NCBI GenBank assembly: GCA_000016765.1
Contig: CP000699.1
Coordinates: 5,318,262-5,382,261 of the forward strand
Length of the DNA stretch: 64,000 nucleotides
Direction: 5' to 3'
From: Rhizorhabdus wittichii RW1
GTDB taxonomy: Bacteria; Pseudomonadota; Alphaproteobacteria; Sphingomonadales; Sphingomonadaceae
Position 1 is the stretch's first letter, and each line of letters begins with the position of its first letter. The notes beneath the pieces were generated by a model, which saw only the letters and a list, made by a program, of their open reading frames with translations, did no database searches and was not told the DNA's origin. Below are positions 20,290 through 29,228 of the stretch, one piece after another. Made by a program: the position numbers and the translations under genes.

Positions 20290-20603
20290 GTCGTGAACCG
20301 GCGCCGGGGCGCCGTCTCCAATGCGAGGAATGTCAGGGGCGATCCGGACGAAGAGGCCGGATCAGGGAGGTCTCAGGACCTAGTGGCGAAAACGCCCGAT
20401 GGCCTGGAACCCGCCGAGAGGGCGTATTGCGGTCGAAAACAACATCTGCGCCCTCCTTTCCTCGAAATTGGGACGGTGCAGGAGGTAACGATCTCCCGCC
20501 CGGCTGGCAACCCCTTGCGTTTTCGGGCCGGCAAGGGAGGGAGCGCTTGCAATGTCCGGCGTTCCGGCGGCAGGCTGGGGCAAGCCGATCAGGAGTCTCC
20601 GTC
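20290..20603. other. 314-bp intergenic region between ABC exporter and redoxin genes
   Basis: This divergent region holds the leader-ORF candidate for the exporter (20380-20445). It also has a 7-bp inverted repeat GATCCGG...CCGGATC (20341-20363) between that ORF and the exporter start, and GGCGCC copies at about 20301-20316. Near 20506-20518 is a GGTTGCCAGCCGG match (minus strand) shared with the upstream region of the MFS gene at 3648. AGGAG for the redoxin gene is near 20591. I see nothing else coding. Confidence 0.55.
20380..20445 (-). CDS. Putative 21-aa leader peptide upstream of ABC exporter
   Basis: A minus-strand ATG at 20445 is preceded by AAGGAGGG at ideal spacing (GGAAAGGAGGGCGCAG then ATG), the best Shine-Dalgarno match in the neighbourhood. 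The frame encodes 21 residues beginning MLFSTAIRPLGGF and ends in a TAG at 20380. It lies 90 nt upstream of the exporter ATG on the same strand, with an inverted repeat between them. That arrangement resembles translational attenuation leaders of transporter genes. No conservation could be checked, so this is a well-supported small ORF but an inferred regulator. Confidence 0.45.
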   Translation of the reverse strand: MLFSTAIRPLGGFQAIGRFRH

Positions 20604-21140
20604 ATGGACCTTCGCCCCGCGCCTGCCTTGATCACCAGCGGCTGGCTCAACAGTCCGACGCCGCTCGACATTCCCGACTTTCGCGGCCGGGTCCTCGTCA
20701 TCGAGGCGTTCCAGATGCTCTGTCCGGGCTGCGTCGAGCATGGCCTTCCCCAGATACAGCGCGTCGCGCGCACCTTCCCGGCCGACCAGCTGGCGGTCAT
20801 CGGCCTCCACACCGTCTTCGAGCATCACGCCGCCCAGGGCACCCGCGAGGCGCTGGCCGCCTTCGCGCATGAATATCGGCTGGGCTTCCCGATCGGCATC
20901 GACCGCCAGGACGGCGCGCTGCCGGCGACGATGACGGCCTATGGCATGCAGGGGACGCCGACCCTGATCGTCGTCGATCGCAACGGCTTCCGCCGTTTCC
21001 AGCGCTTCGGCCATATCGACGACCTTGCGCTCGGCAGCATCCTCGGGACCCTGCTGGCGGAGCCGGCGGCGGCGAGCGCCATGGCCGACCCCGCCGGGGG
21101 ATGTGATGCGACGGGCTGCGCGGTGCCGCCCGCCGCCTAG
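20604..21140 (+). CDS. Thioredoxin-fold redoxin (TlpA/AhpC-like)
   Basis: This 178-aa protein has a thioredoxin-like fold: a strand VLVIEAFQM leads to the active-site motif CPGC (about residues 38-41), and the conserved cis-Pro segment GTPTLIVVDRNG is at about 121-132. No signal peptide is visible, so it is probably cytoplasmic. A Cys-containing tail (GGCDATGCAVPP) may bind metal or form an extra disulfide. The start follows AGGAG. It converges on the DUF899 gene, another thioredoxin-fold family, 10 nt away. Confidence 0.8.
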   Translation: MDLRPAPALITSGWLNSPTPLDIPDFRGRVLVIEAFQMLCPGCVEHGLPQIQRVARTFPADQLAVIGLHTVFEHHAAQGTREALAAFAHEYRLGFPIGIDRQDGALPATMTAYGMQGTPTLIVVDRNGFRRFQRFGHIDDLALGSILGTLLAEPAAASAMADPAGGCDATGCAVPPAA

Positions 21141-21149
21141 GGAGCGCGA

Positions 21150-21848
21150 TCAATATTGATCGTGCAGGCGCACCCAGCTCATCGTGCCGCCGGTCTCGTT
21201 GCGGCCCTTGGGGGTCAGGTCGAGCCAGTTGAACGCGCCCATCAGCAGCTCGGTGCCGCGATGATAGGTCGAATAGCTGTGGAAGACGTCGCCCGCTTCG
21301 TCCTTCGCGAAGACGCTCAGCCCGAACATGTCGGCGCTGCGCTGGATGTGCATATGGCCGTAATTGTAGAGCGCCCGCCCGGCCTCGCGGTCCTCGGCGG
21401 TGAAGGACACGTCGAAATCATAGGCGAAGCGGCCGTCTTCGCCCGACGACACCCATGGGAAGGTCCAGCCCAGCCGCTTCTTCGCCGCCTCGATCTGGGC
21501 GACCGGCGCGCGCGACACCGCGGCGAAGGCGAGGTCGGCCTGCTCGAAATGCCGTCGCGCGGCGTCGGCATGGTCCATGGTGAACGAGCATCCGGGACAG
21601 ATATGGTCCGAGCCGGGCGTCAGCATGAAATGGTAGACGGCGAGCTGGCTGCGGTCGCCGAACAGGTCGTCCAGCGTGCAGGAGCCCTGCGGCCCTTCGA
21701 AGACATAGGGCTGGTCGATCCGCACCCAGGGCAGTGCCCGCCGCTCGGCGCGCAGCGCGTCGAGCGCATGGGTGATCTCGCGCTCCTTGTCGAACAGGGC
21801 CTTGCGGGCGGTCAGCCATTCTTCCCGCGAAACGATGGCATGGGACAT
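21150..21848 (-). CDS. DUF899 family thioredoxin-like protein
   Basis: This 232-aa protein matches DUF899: LPWVRIDQPYVFEG, LDDLFGDRSQLAVYHFM, the HICPGCSFTMDH segment with paired cysteines (about 83-94), and a C-terminal FNWLDLTPKGR. The family has a predicted thioredoxin-like fold of unknown substrate and is often found near stress or regulator genes. AAGGAG precedes the ATG. It follows a small membrane-protein gene by 23 nt on the same strand. Confidence 0.87.
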   Translation of the reverse strand: MSHAIVSREEWLTARKALFDKEREITHALDALRAERRALPWVRIDQPYVFEGPQGSCTLDDLFGDRSQLAVYHFMLTPGSDHICPGCSFTMDHADAARRHFEQADLAFAAVSRAPVAQIEAAKKRLGWTFPWVSSGEDGRFAYDFDVSFTAEDREAGRALYNYGHMHIQRSADMFGLSVFAKDEAGDVFHSYSTYHRGTELLMGAFNWLDLTPKGRNETGGTMSWVRLHDQY

Positions 21849-21871
21849 GGTTGGTCTCCTTTCGTGATCGG

Positions 21872-22096
21872 TCAGTCGCGCGCGGCCGGGCTCAGCCAGG
21901 GCGCCAGGTGGAACAGGGTCATCAACAGGTACATCGCCGTCATCCCGTCGACGGGCAGGACGGTGGCGCCGGCCGCGCAGAGGGCGACGGGCGGCGCATC
22001 GGCGAAGGAGACCAGCGCCATCAGCGCGAAGGTCGGCGCCGCCGCCAGCCGGAGCGGGCGCGCCACGGTGAAGCTGGTCCTCGCGGTCATGGCCAT
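21872..22096 (-). CDS. Small membrane protein, unknown function
   Basis: This 74-aa protein has two hydrophobic stretches (about 17-38 and 48-68: FALMALVSFA... and GMTAMYLLMTLFHLAPWL). I chose the ATG at 22096 because GGAGG then sits 6 nt upstream; ATGs at 22102 and 22090 are also possible. It probably forms an operon with the DUF899 gene and is divergent from a regulator gene, which may control both. I do not recognise a family. Confidence 0.6.
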   Translation of the reverse strand: MAMTARTSFTVARPLRLAAAPTFALMALVSFADAPPVALCAAGATVLPVDGMTAMYLLMTLFHLAPWLSPAARD

Positions 22097-22182
22097 CGTC
22101 ATCCTCCGGTTTCCATCGTCGTGCCGGCGAGGATAGGAGTGGGGGCCGCGATGGCGGGAGTTACAACTGTGACGGGATTGCG

Positions 22183-23406
22183 ATGGACTCGCTGGTGACA
22201 GCCGCCGCCCGGTCGCTAGCCCTGGGCGATCCGCTCGGCGCGCTGAACCGCGTCGCGCTGCGCGAGGACCCGGCGGCGCTGGCGCTGCGCGGCATCGCGA
22301 TGGCGCAGCTCGGCGATCTTCCCCGTGCGCGGGAGCTGCTGCGGCGCGCGGCGCGGGCATTCGGCGCGCGCGAGCCGGTCGCCCGCGCCCGCTGCCTCGT
22401 CGCCCAGGCGGAGATCGCGCTGGTGTCGCGCGACCTGGCCGAACCGATGCGTGCGCTCGGCACGGCGCGCGCGGTGCTGGAGGCGCACGGCGATCGCGCC
22501 AATGCGGCGCATGCCGGCTATCTGGAGGCGCGCTGCCTGTTGCTGATCGGCCGGCTCGACGAGGCGGGGAGGGTGCTCGACTCGATCGATGCCGATGCGC
22601 TCCCGCCGGTCTCGCGGCCGGGCGCCTGGCTGGTCGCCGCCGGCATCGCGATGCGCCGGATCGAGGCGGAACCGGCGCGCGCCGCGCTCGATCGGGCAGC
22701 GCGGGCGGCCCGCCGGATCGCCGTGCCCGCGCTCGTCGCCGAGGTCGAGCGCGCCGCCCAGGCCTTCGAAGCGCCGGCCGCCCGACTCCATGCGCGGGGC
22801 GAGGGGCGCCTGCTCCTGCTCGGCGATGTCGAGGCGGTGCTGGCGTCGGACATGCTGGTCGTCGACGCCTGCCGCAACCTCGTCCACGCTGGCGACAAGG
22901 TGGTTCCGCTGAGCAGCCGCCCGGTCCTCTTCGCGCTCGCCCGCGCGCTGGCGCTGGCCTGGCCGGGCGACGTCTCGCGCGAGGAACTGCTCATCCAGGC
23001 GTTCCGCGCGCGGCAGGCCGACGAATCGCATCGCGGGCGGCTGCGCGTCGAGATCGGCCGGCTGCGCGCCGAACTGGGGCCGCTGGCCGAACTCCACGCC
23101 ACGGAGGGCGGCTTCCTGCTCCAGCCGCGTGGCGACGGCGCGTCGGTCGGGCTGCTCCTGCCGCCGCACGAGGAGGAGCATGCCGCGCTGCTGGCGCTGC
23201 TCGCCGATGGCGAGGCCTGGTCGAGCTCGGCGCTGGCGCTCGCGCTCGGGGTCAGCGCGCGCACCGTCCAGCGCGCGCTGGAGGCGCTGGCGGCGGCCGG
23301 CAAGGCCGATTGCTTCGGCCGTGGTCGCGCCTGCCGCTGGACGGCGCGGCAGGTGCCCGGTTTCCCGACAAGCTTGTTACTCCCGGCCGCGCTGCCGGTG
23401 GGGTAA
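22183..23406 (+). CDS. Winged-helix transcriptional regulator with helical-repeat N-terminal domain
   Basis: This 407-aa protein has an Ala/Leu/Arg-rich N-terminal half (about 1-200) with TPR-like helices, a middle OmpR/SARP-like winged-helix segment (about 245-315: SRPVLFALARALALAWPGDVSREELL..., RGRLRVEIGRLRAELG, EGGFLLQP) and a C-terminal second HTH (about 330-390: ALALALGVSARTVQRALEAL). It likely binds DNA and controls the divergent DUF899/membrane-protein genes and the beta-propeller gene downstream; similar regulators accompany DUF899 genes in other proteobacteria. The signal it senses is unknown. The ribosome site is weak. Confidence 0.7.
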   Translation: MDSLVTAAARSLALGDPLGALNRVALREDPAALALRGIAMAQLGDLPRARELLRRAARAFGAREPVARARCLVAQAEIALVSRDLAEPMRALGTARAVLEAHGDRANAAHAGYLEARCLLLIGRLDEAGRVLDSIDADALPPVSRPGAWLVAAGIAMRRIEAEPARAALDRAARAARRIAVPALVAEVERAAQAFEAPAARLHARGEGRLLLLGDVEAVLASDMLVVDACRNLVHAGDKVVPLSSRPVLFALARALALAWPGDVSREELLIQAFRARQADESHRGRLRVEIGRLRAELGPLAELHATEGGFLLQPRGDGASVGLLLPPHEEEHAALLALLADGEAWSSSALALALGVSARTVQRALEALAAAGKADCFGRGRACRWTARQVPGFPTSLLLPAALPVG

Positions 23407-23445
23407 GGGGAAAGCGCACCCGCACCCCTTGCAAGGATGATGATC

Positions 23446-24078
23446 ATGAAGCCTCGAACGGCGGAAATCCTGCGCGAGTTCGGCCCCTTTCCCGAGGTCG
23501 ACGCTGTCCATGGGGTCGGCTTCGACGGGCGGCGGGTCTGGTTCGCCTCGGGCGATCGGGTCAATGCGCTCGATCCCGACAGCGGCGAGATCGTCGATGC
23601 GGTGGAGGTTCCCGCCCATGCCGGCACCACCTTCGACGGCGCGCATCTCTTCCAGATCGCCGAGGCCGTCATCCGCAAGATCGACCCGCGCACCGGCAAG
23701 GTGCTGGCGACCATCCCGGCGCCGGGCGGCGGCGGCGATTCGGGTCTGGCCTGGGCCGAGGGATCGCTGTGGGTCGGACAATATCGCGAGCGCAAGATCC
23801 ACCAGGTCGACCCCGATACCGGCGCGATCCTCCGCACGATCGACTCCGACCGTTTCGTCACCGGCGTCACCTGGATCGACGGGGAGCTGTGGCACGCCAC
23901 CTCGCAGGCGGACGCCAGCGATATCCGGCGGATCGACCACCGTAGCGGGGCGGTCCTCGATCGCATCGACATGCCGGCCGGCATCGGCGTTTCGGGGCTC
24001 GATTCCGACGGCGGCGGCCGCTTCTTCTGCGGCGGCGGCACCAGCGGCAAGCTGCGGGTCGTCCGCCGCCCGGCCTGA
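23446..24078 (+). CDS. Beta-propeller (YVTN/streptogramin-lyase-like) protein
   Basis: This protein of about 210 aa is built of repeats of about 40 residues with patterns such as V(W)FASGDRVNALDPDSGEIVD, IRKIDPRTGKVLATI, LWVGQYRERKIHQVDPDTG and IRRIDHRSGAVLDRIDMP, which are typical beta-propeller blades. No signal peptide is visible, so it may be cytoplasmic. AAGGA is best placed for the ATG at 23446; ATGs at 23437 and 23440 are also in frame. It follows the regulator by 39 nt and is likely in its regulon. The propeller's ligand or reaction is unknown. Confidence 0.72.
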   Translation: MKPRTAEILREFGPFPEVDAVHGVGFDGRRVWFASGDRVNALDPDSGEIVDAVEVPAHAGTTFDGAHLFQIAEAVIRKIDPRTGKVLATIPAPGGGGDSGLAWAEGSLWVGQYRERKIHQVDPDTGAILRTIDSDRFVTGVTWIDGELWHATSQADASDIRRIDHRSGAVLDRIDMPAGIGVSGLDSDGGGRFFCGGGTSGKLRVVRRPA

Positions 24079-24098
24079 CCGGCGAGTGCCGAGGAGAC

Positions 24099-24683
24099 TC
24101 AGTCGGCCAGCAGGGCGATCGCGCCGTCGACCAGCCGCGCTATCTCGCCGGAAGCGAGCGACCGCTGCCGGAAGGTCGCGTGATAGAGGATGCCGCCGAT
24201 CAGCGTGTCGCAGGCGAAGGCCAGCGTCGCCTCGGTCGCGCCGGGCCTGAGGCGGCGCAGTTCGCGCAGATAATATTCCCGCTCATTCTCCCCGAAGCTT
24301 TCGGTGGCCGATGCCAGCTCGGGCAGGCGGAAGGTGGCCATGGTGAGGTTCAGCAGCGCCTGGCCCCGGTCGCCGGACATGTACAGGGCCGCCGCCGTGG
24401 CATGGGCGATCAATATGTCGCGCGGCTGGGCATCGGCCGGGACGGTCGGCTCGATCGAACGCGACGTCTCATAGAGGACGGCGGCCACGAGTTCGACCTT
24501 CGACGCATAGCGCCGGTAAAGCGTCGCGCGGCTGCAACTCGCCAGTTCGGCGACGCCTTCGAAGGTCAGCCCGTCGAAGCCGCGCTCGGCCAGGATGCGC
24601 CATGCGGCTTCGCGGATCGCAGCGTCCTTGCCCGAGTCCCGGGGCCGACCGCGGGCGCGCTGAACGAGGATCGTGTCGGTCAT
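24099..24683 (-). CDS. TetR/AcrR family transcriptional regulator
   Basis: This 194-aa protein has a typical N-terminal TetR HTH (about 23-68: AAWRILAERGFDGLTFEGVAE, then SRATLYRRYASKVELV) and a helical ligand domain. It is divergently oriented to the TonB-dependent receptor gene across 82 bp and is the obvious candidate repressor of that receptor and its partner phosphoesterase. An imperfect palindrome GTATATCGATAC at about 24719-24730 lies in the shared region and may be its operator. Confidence 0.88.
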   Translation of the reverse strand: MTDTILVQRARGRPRDSGKDAAIREAAWRILAERGFDGLTFEGVAELASCSRATLYRRYASKVELVAAVLYETSRSIEPTVPADAQPRDILIAHATAAALYMSGDRGQALLNLTMATFRLPELASATESFGENEREYYLRELRRLRPGATEATLAFACDTLIGGILYHATFRQRSLASGEIARLVDGAIALLAD

Positions 24684-24765
24684 CCGGATTCCTTTTGCGG
24701 CGCAGCAATTCTGTCACAGTATATCGATACACGGCCGTCTCGTAAATACCTCAGGAGGCCGCGCC

Positions 24766-27084
24766 GTGCTGTATCGAATATTGATCTGTTCCAGTCTTCT
24801 CTCGCTTTCGATTGCCCAGGCGCAGGCGGCCGAGGTTGCCGACATGGCCGCCGCCGACTCCGCCGACGGCGGCGCGGAGATCATCGTCACCGCGCAGAAG
24901 CGCGAGCAGCGGATCACCGACGTGCCGATGTCGATCAGCGCCTATGGCGCGCAGTTCCTCGAACAGGTCGGCGGAACCGAGCTGTCGAAGGTGTCGGCGA
25001 TCACGCCGGGCTTCGTCATCCAGTTGCAGGACAAGTTCGCCCCCGGCTTCTCGGTGCGCGGCATCACCTCCAACGATTTCTCGCCGCAGAGCGAATTGCG
25101 CGTCGCGGTGTTCCAGGACGGCGTGCCCGCGTCGCAGGCGACCGCCTCCTATGGCGAGATGTTCGACGTCGACCGGGTCGAGGTCGAGAAGGGCCCGCAA
25201 TCCACCCTGCATGGCCGCTCGGCGCTCAACGGCGGCGTCTCGATCTTCCAGAAGCGGCCGACCGACGATCTGAGCTTCGAGCTCAAGGGCGGGCTGGGGA
25301 CCTATGACTACAAGCATGTCCAGGGGATCGCGAACATTCCCCTGTCGGACGCGGTCGGCGTGCGCTTCGGCGCGATGCTGCGCAAGCGGGACGGCTTCGT
25401 GAAGGATGTCGACGGGCAGGGGAGCTACAACGCGCTCGATGCCCAGGCCTATCGCTTCGCGGCGAAGTTCGAGCCGAGCAGCGATTTCAAGTTCAACCTC
25501 ATCGCGACCTATGACGTCGACGACACCGACGGCGGCGTTCCCTTCAAGTCGCGCACCTTCGTCCCGCTCGACCAGGCGACCGGGGCGGTCGTCGGCGACC
25601 TCAATTTCTGGACGCCCACCCATCTGAACAGCTTCGGGACGATCCCGACCGCCTATTTCCATCGCGAGATACTGGGGATCAGCGGCACGGCCGACTGGAC
25701 GATCAACGATCGCTTCTCGATCACCTCGATCACCGGCTATCGCTGGTTCGACGCCTGCCAGAGCGGCGACAATGACGGCACGCCGACCAACATCATCGCC
25801 TATGAGCAGTGCAATTACGGCAAGCAATATTCGCAGGAGACCCGGCTCAACTTCCAGGATGTCGGGCCATTCGAGGGCTTCATCGGCGGCAGCGCCTTCA
25901 AGGCGAAGAACGGGATGAACTTCGACCTGGGTTATGACGAGCGGGCGATGGCGCTGATGTTCTCGGGCACCCTGCAGAAATTCGCGCCGCGCGGGCTGAC
26001 CAACAACGAGATCAACGCGCTGCTCGGGCCGGCCGCCGCCGGGCTGAAGCCCTTCACGCTCGACCGGCAGCTCACCAAGGCCGACATCACCACCTTCGAC
26101 ATCTTCGGCGACGTCACCGCGCATCTCGGCGAGCGCCTCGAGGTCTTCGCCGGCGGCCGCATCACCTGGGACAAGAAGAAGGCGTCGCTTCAGGGGCTGA
26201 CCCCGCTCGGGCCGTCGAACCTGACCGGCGCGGGCATCCTGCTCCAGCCGACCCCCGGCGGCGCCGTCCTGCGCGGCGAGAACAGCTCGACGATCGTGAC
26301 CGGCCGCGGCGGCGCCCGCTTCAAGCTGACGCCCGACGTCAACCTGTTCGTCGCCTATGGCGTCGGCAAGCGGCCCGAGACCCTGCAGATCAACCCGACC
26401 CGGCCGGCCGACCTGATCCCCGAGGAACGGCTCGATTCGGTCGAGGGCGGCGTCAAGTTCCGCCTGTTCGACGGGCGCGTGGTCGGCGACGCCACGCTGT
26501 TCCATTATGAATATGAGAATTTCCAGACCCAGGGCCTCGTCAACGGCCGGCTGGCGACGGTCAACGCCGGCAAGGCCGACGCGACGGGCTTCGAGACCCA
26601 GCTCAACGTCGCGCTGACCCGCGAGCTGTCGATCTTCGGCAGCTATGGCTACAACAAGGCGCGTCTCCGGTCGGGCGCGTTCAAGGGCAATCGCTTCCGC
26701 AACAGCCCCGATCACAAATTCGCGGTTGGTGCCGACGTCACCCTGCCGGTGGCGGGCGGATCGGTCAGCTTCGCGCCGCTCTATAGCTGGCAGTCGAAGA
26801 TGTACTTCTTCGACGACAACGACCGGCTCGACCTGCAACAGCGCGTTCCGGTCGCCCTGTCCGACATGGTGGTGGACGAATTCCAGGGCGGCTTCGGCCT
26901 GCTCAGCGCCCGGCTCACCTTCAAGGGCGCCGACGATCGCTGGAGCTTCGCGCTGGTCGGCGACAATCTGACCGACAAGAAGTTCCTCGTCGATGCCGGC
27001 AATACCGGCGACTATTTCGGCATCCCCACCTTCATCGCCGGTTCGCGCCGCACCTATCGCGCCGAATTCGGCATCAAATTCTGA
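24766..27084 (+). CDS. TonB-dependent outer-membrane receptor
   Basis: This protein of about 772 aa has a signal peptide (LYRILICSSLLSLSIAQAQA), a TonB-box-like EIIVTAQKR, a plug domain (about 60-175: VPMSISAYGAQFLEQVG, FSVRGITSN, VDRVEVEKGPQSTLHGRSALNGGVSI) and a beta-barrel ending RRTYRAEFGIKF with the terminal aromatic. The GTG at 24766 is chosen because AGGAGG lies 7 nt upstream and the signal peptide follows directly; the frame extends to 24673. It imports a substrate across the outer membrane using TonB energy. The phosphoesterase encoded 20 nt downstream suggests a phosphorylated ligand. Confidence 0.92.
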   Translation: MLYRILICSSLLSLSIAQAQAAEVADMAAADSADGGAEIIVTAQKREQRITDVPMSISAYGAQFLEQVGGTELSKVSAITPGFVIQLQDKFAPGFSVRGITSNDFSPQSELRVAVFQDGVPASQATASYGEMFDVDRVEVEKGPQSTLHGRSALNGGVSIFQKRPTDDLSFELKGGLGTYDYKHVQGIANIPLSDAVGVRFGAMLRKRDGFVKDVDGQGSYNALDAQAYRFAAKFEPSSDFKFNLIATYDVDDTDGGVPFKSRTFVPLDQATGAVVGDLNFWTPTHLNSFGTIPTAYFHREILGISGTADWTINDRFSITSITGYRWFDACQSGDNDGTPTNIIAYEQCNYGKQYSQETRLNFQDVGPFEGFIGGSAFKAKNGMNFDLGYDERAMALMFSGTLQKFAPRGLTNNEINALLGPAAAGLKPFTLDRQLTKADITTFDIFGDVTAHLGERLEVFAGGRITWDKKKASLQGLTPLGPSNLTGAGILLQPTPGGAVLRGENSSTIVTGRGGARFKLTPDVNLFVAYGVGKRPETLQINPTRPADLIPEERLDSVEGGVKFRLFDGRVVGDATLFHYEYENFQTQGLVNGRLATVNAGKADATGFETQLNVALTRELSIFGSYGYNKARLRSGAFKGNRFRNSPDHKFAVGADVTLPVAGGSVSFAPLYSWQSKMYFFDDNDRLDLQQRVPVALSDMVVDEFQGGFGLLSARLTFKGADDRWSFALVGDNLTDKKFLVDAGNTGDYFGIPTFIAGSRRTYRAEFGIKF

Positions 27085-27104
27085 TCCCAAGAGGAGAATC
27101 CCCC

Positions 27105-28397
27105 ATGGCATCCTTTTCTTCGCTGACGCGCAAGCTCGCCCTCGGGTCGGCGATCGCCCTGGCCGTGCTGGCTTCGCCGGTGCTGGCGGGCGATGACAGC
27201 TTCACCATCGCGGTCATTCCCGACACGCAGAACTATGTCGACTACACCCACCAGACGGCCGAGGGCTTCGCCTTCGACGCGAACCGGATGTTCTTCGAAC
27301 AGATGCAATATATCGCCGACAACGTCGAAAGCGCCGGCGGCGACATCGCCTTCGTCGCGGGCCTCGGCGACGTGTGGCAGCACCAGACGCTGAAGATGGA
27401 CGCCGGCCATGCGGCGCGCGGCTTCAAGACCGCGCCGAACCCGGTGCTCGACGCGCATTTCGCGCCGACCCCGAAGGTGACCTCGGTGGAGATGCCGGCG
27501 GCGCGCAAGGGCTATGAGCTGCTGATGGGCAAGGTGCCCTTCTCGGTCATCCCCGGCAACCACGACTATGACGCGATGTGGACCGATTCCAAATTCCCGC
27601 CGGCGGCGAAGTTCGATCCCAAGGACATGTCGACTCTGGGCATGCTGCACCCCGGCGGCCTCGACAATTTCCGGTCGGTGTTCGGGGACCAGAGCGCCTT
27701 CTTCAAGGGGCAGCCCTGGTATGTCGCCTCGCATGACGGCGGCGCCGACGCGGCGCAGCTCTTCACCGCGGGCGGCTATCGCTTCCTGCACATCGGCCTG
27801 CAGTTCGACGCGCCCGACGCCTCCCTGGAATGGGCGGCGTCGGTGATCCGCCGCTTCCCCGGCCTGCCGACGATCGTGTCGATGCACGACTATATGGACA
27901 AGGACGGCAAGCGCATTCCCAACCCGATGATCGACGGCCACGCCGCGGACCCGCAGGACAACAGCCCGCAGATGATCTGGGACAAGCTGATCAGCCAGCA
28001 CGACCAGATCTTCCTGGTGCTGTGCGGGCATGAGCATGGGCAGGCGATGCGGGCCGACGCGAACCGCTTCGGCCATGTCGTCCATCAGGTGCTGGCCGAC
28101 TATCAGGACCGGGGGCAGACCGCCAAGGACGCCGGCGTGAAGTCGGATTGGCCGATCGGGATCGGCGACGGCTGGATGCGGCTGATGACCTTCGACATGG
28201 CGGGCAAGGTTCCCGTGGTGAAGGTCCGCACCTATTCGACGCACTACAAGAAGCTGAGCGTCGACACGCCCGAATATGCGGCCTGGTACAAGGGGCATGA
28301 ACAGCCCCATCTCAGCGACGCCGACTATCACCGGATGGACGACTTCTCGATCGAGCTCACCGATTTCCGCCAGCGTTTCGACGCGTCCGCCAAATAG
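27105..28397 (+). CDS. Secreted calcineurin-like metallophosphoesterase
   Basis: This 430-aa protein has a signal peptide (LALGSAIALAVLASPVLAG) and the full metallophosphoesterase ligand set: DTQN (about 37-40), GDVWQH (about 88-93), GNHD (about 150-153), a His in VSMHDY and GHEHG (about 308-312). It would hydrolyse phosphate esters in the periplasm or outside the cell with a two-metal centre. It follows the TonB-dependent receptor with GAGGAG before the ATG, so the pair probably takes up and processes a phosphoester. A hairpin terminator follows 5 nt after the stop. Confidence 0.9.
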   Translation: MASFSSLTRKLALGSAIALAVLASPVLAGDDSFTIAVIPDTQNYVDYTHQTAEGFAFDANRMFFEQMQYIADNVESAGGDIAFVAGLGDVWQHQTLKMDAGHAARGFKTAPNPVLDAHFAPTPKVTSVEMPAARKGYELLMGKVPFSVIPGNHDYDAMWTDSKFPPAAKFDPKDMSTLGMLHPGGLDNFRSVFGDQSAFFKGQPWYVASHDGGADAAQLFTAGGYRFLHIGLQFDAPDASLEWAASVIRRFPGLPTIVSMHDYMDKDGKRIPNPMIDGHAADPQDNSPQMIWDKLISQHDQIFLVLCGHEHGQAMRADANRFGHVVHQVLADYQDRGQTAKDAGVKSDWPIGIGDGWMRLMTFDMAGKVPVVKVRTYSTHYKKLSVDTPEYAAWYKGHEQPHLSDADYHRMDDFSIELTDFRQRFDASAK

Positions 28398-28402
28398 GAA
28401 AA

Positions 28403-28433
28403 AAGGCCGCGTTCCGATGAGGAACGCGGCCTT
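28403..28433. terminator. Bidirectional terminator between phosphoesterase gene and ctrA
   Basis: AAGGCCGCGTTCC, loop GATGA, then GGAACGCGGCCTT is a perfect 13-bp hairpin. On the minus strand it is followed by a run of T, giving a strong terminator for ctrA; on the plus strand it closes the receptor-phosphoesterase operon with a weaker T tract. Confidence 0.88.
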
Positions 28434-28466
28434 GCTTTGCTCCCGGCAGCAAATCCGGTGACGGGG

Positions 28467-29162
28467 TCAGGCGGCGACCTGGCCCTCTTCGGGATCGCGC
28501 AGCACATAGCCGCGGCCCCACACGGTCTCGATATAATTGTCGCCGCTACAGGCGAGGCTCAGCTTCTTGCGGAGCTTGCAGATGAAGACGTCGATGATCT
28601 TCAGCTCGGGCTCGTCCATCCCGCCATAGAGATGGTTGAGGAACATCTCCTTGGTCAGCGTCGTGCCCTTGCGCAGCGACAGCAGCTCGAGCATCGCATA
28701 TTCCTTGCCGGTCAGGTGGACGCGGGCGCCGTCGACCTCGACGGTCTTGGCGTCCAGGTTCACCGCCAGCTTGCCGGTGCGGATCACCGACTGGCTGTGG
28801 CCCTTCGAGCGGCGGACGATCGCGTGGATGCGGGCGACCAGCTCCTCGCGGTGGAAGGGCTTGGTGACGTAATCGTCGGCGCCGAAGCCCAGCGCGCGGA
28901 CCTTCGAGTCCATCTCGCCGATGCCCGACAGGATCATCACCGGGGTCTGCACCTTGGCGCCGCGCAGCTTCTTGAGCACGTCGTAGCCGTGCATGTCGGG
29001 CAGGTTCAGGTCGAGCGCGATGATGTCGTAATCATAGAGCTTGCCCAGATCGAGGCCTTCCTCGCCGAGGTCGGTGGTATAGACGTTGAAGCCTTCGGCG
29101 CCGAGCATCAGCTCGATGCTCTTGGCGGTCGTGGGATCGTCCTCGATCAGCAATACGCGCAT
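28467..29162 (-). CDS. ctrA: Cell-cycle response regulator CtrA
   Basis: This 231-aa OmpR-type regulator is nearly identical in key regions to the alphaproteobacterial master regulator. It opens [20 protein letters not shown], has the phosphorylated Asp51 in [10 protein letters not shown] and the conserved [15 protein letters not shown], and its DNA-binding domain contains [20 protein letters not shown] and [18 protein letters not shown]. CtrA is phosphorylated through CckA-ChpT and controls division, motility and pilus genes; in sphingomonads it may not be essential. A perfect TTAA-N7-TTAA box and a GANTC methylation site lie upstream, and a strong terminator follows. Confidence 0.97.
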   Translation of the reverse strand: MRVLLIEDDPTTAKSIELMLGAEGFNVYTTDLGEEGLDLGKLYDYDIIALDLNLPDMHGYDVLKKLRGAKVQTPVMILSGIGEMDSKVRALGFGADDYVTKPFHREELVARIHAIVRRSKGHSQSVIRTGKLAVNLDAKTVEVDGARVHLTGKEYAMLELLSLRKGTTLTKEMFLNHLYGGMDEPELKIIDVFICKLRKKLSLACSGDNYIETVWGRGYVLRDPEEGQVAA

Positions 29163-29228
29163 GGGATGTCTTCCTGCTCATCTGCCGGGAGAGGAGCCCG
29201 CTTGCTCCGCGCTTCCCGTCAACCTCTG

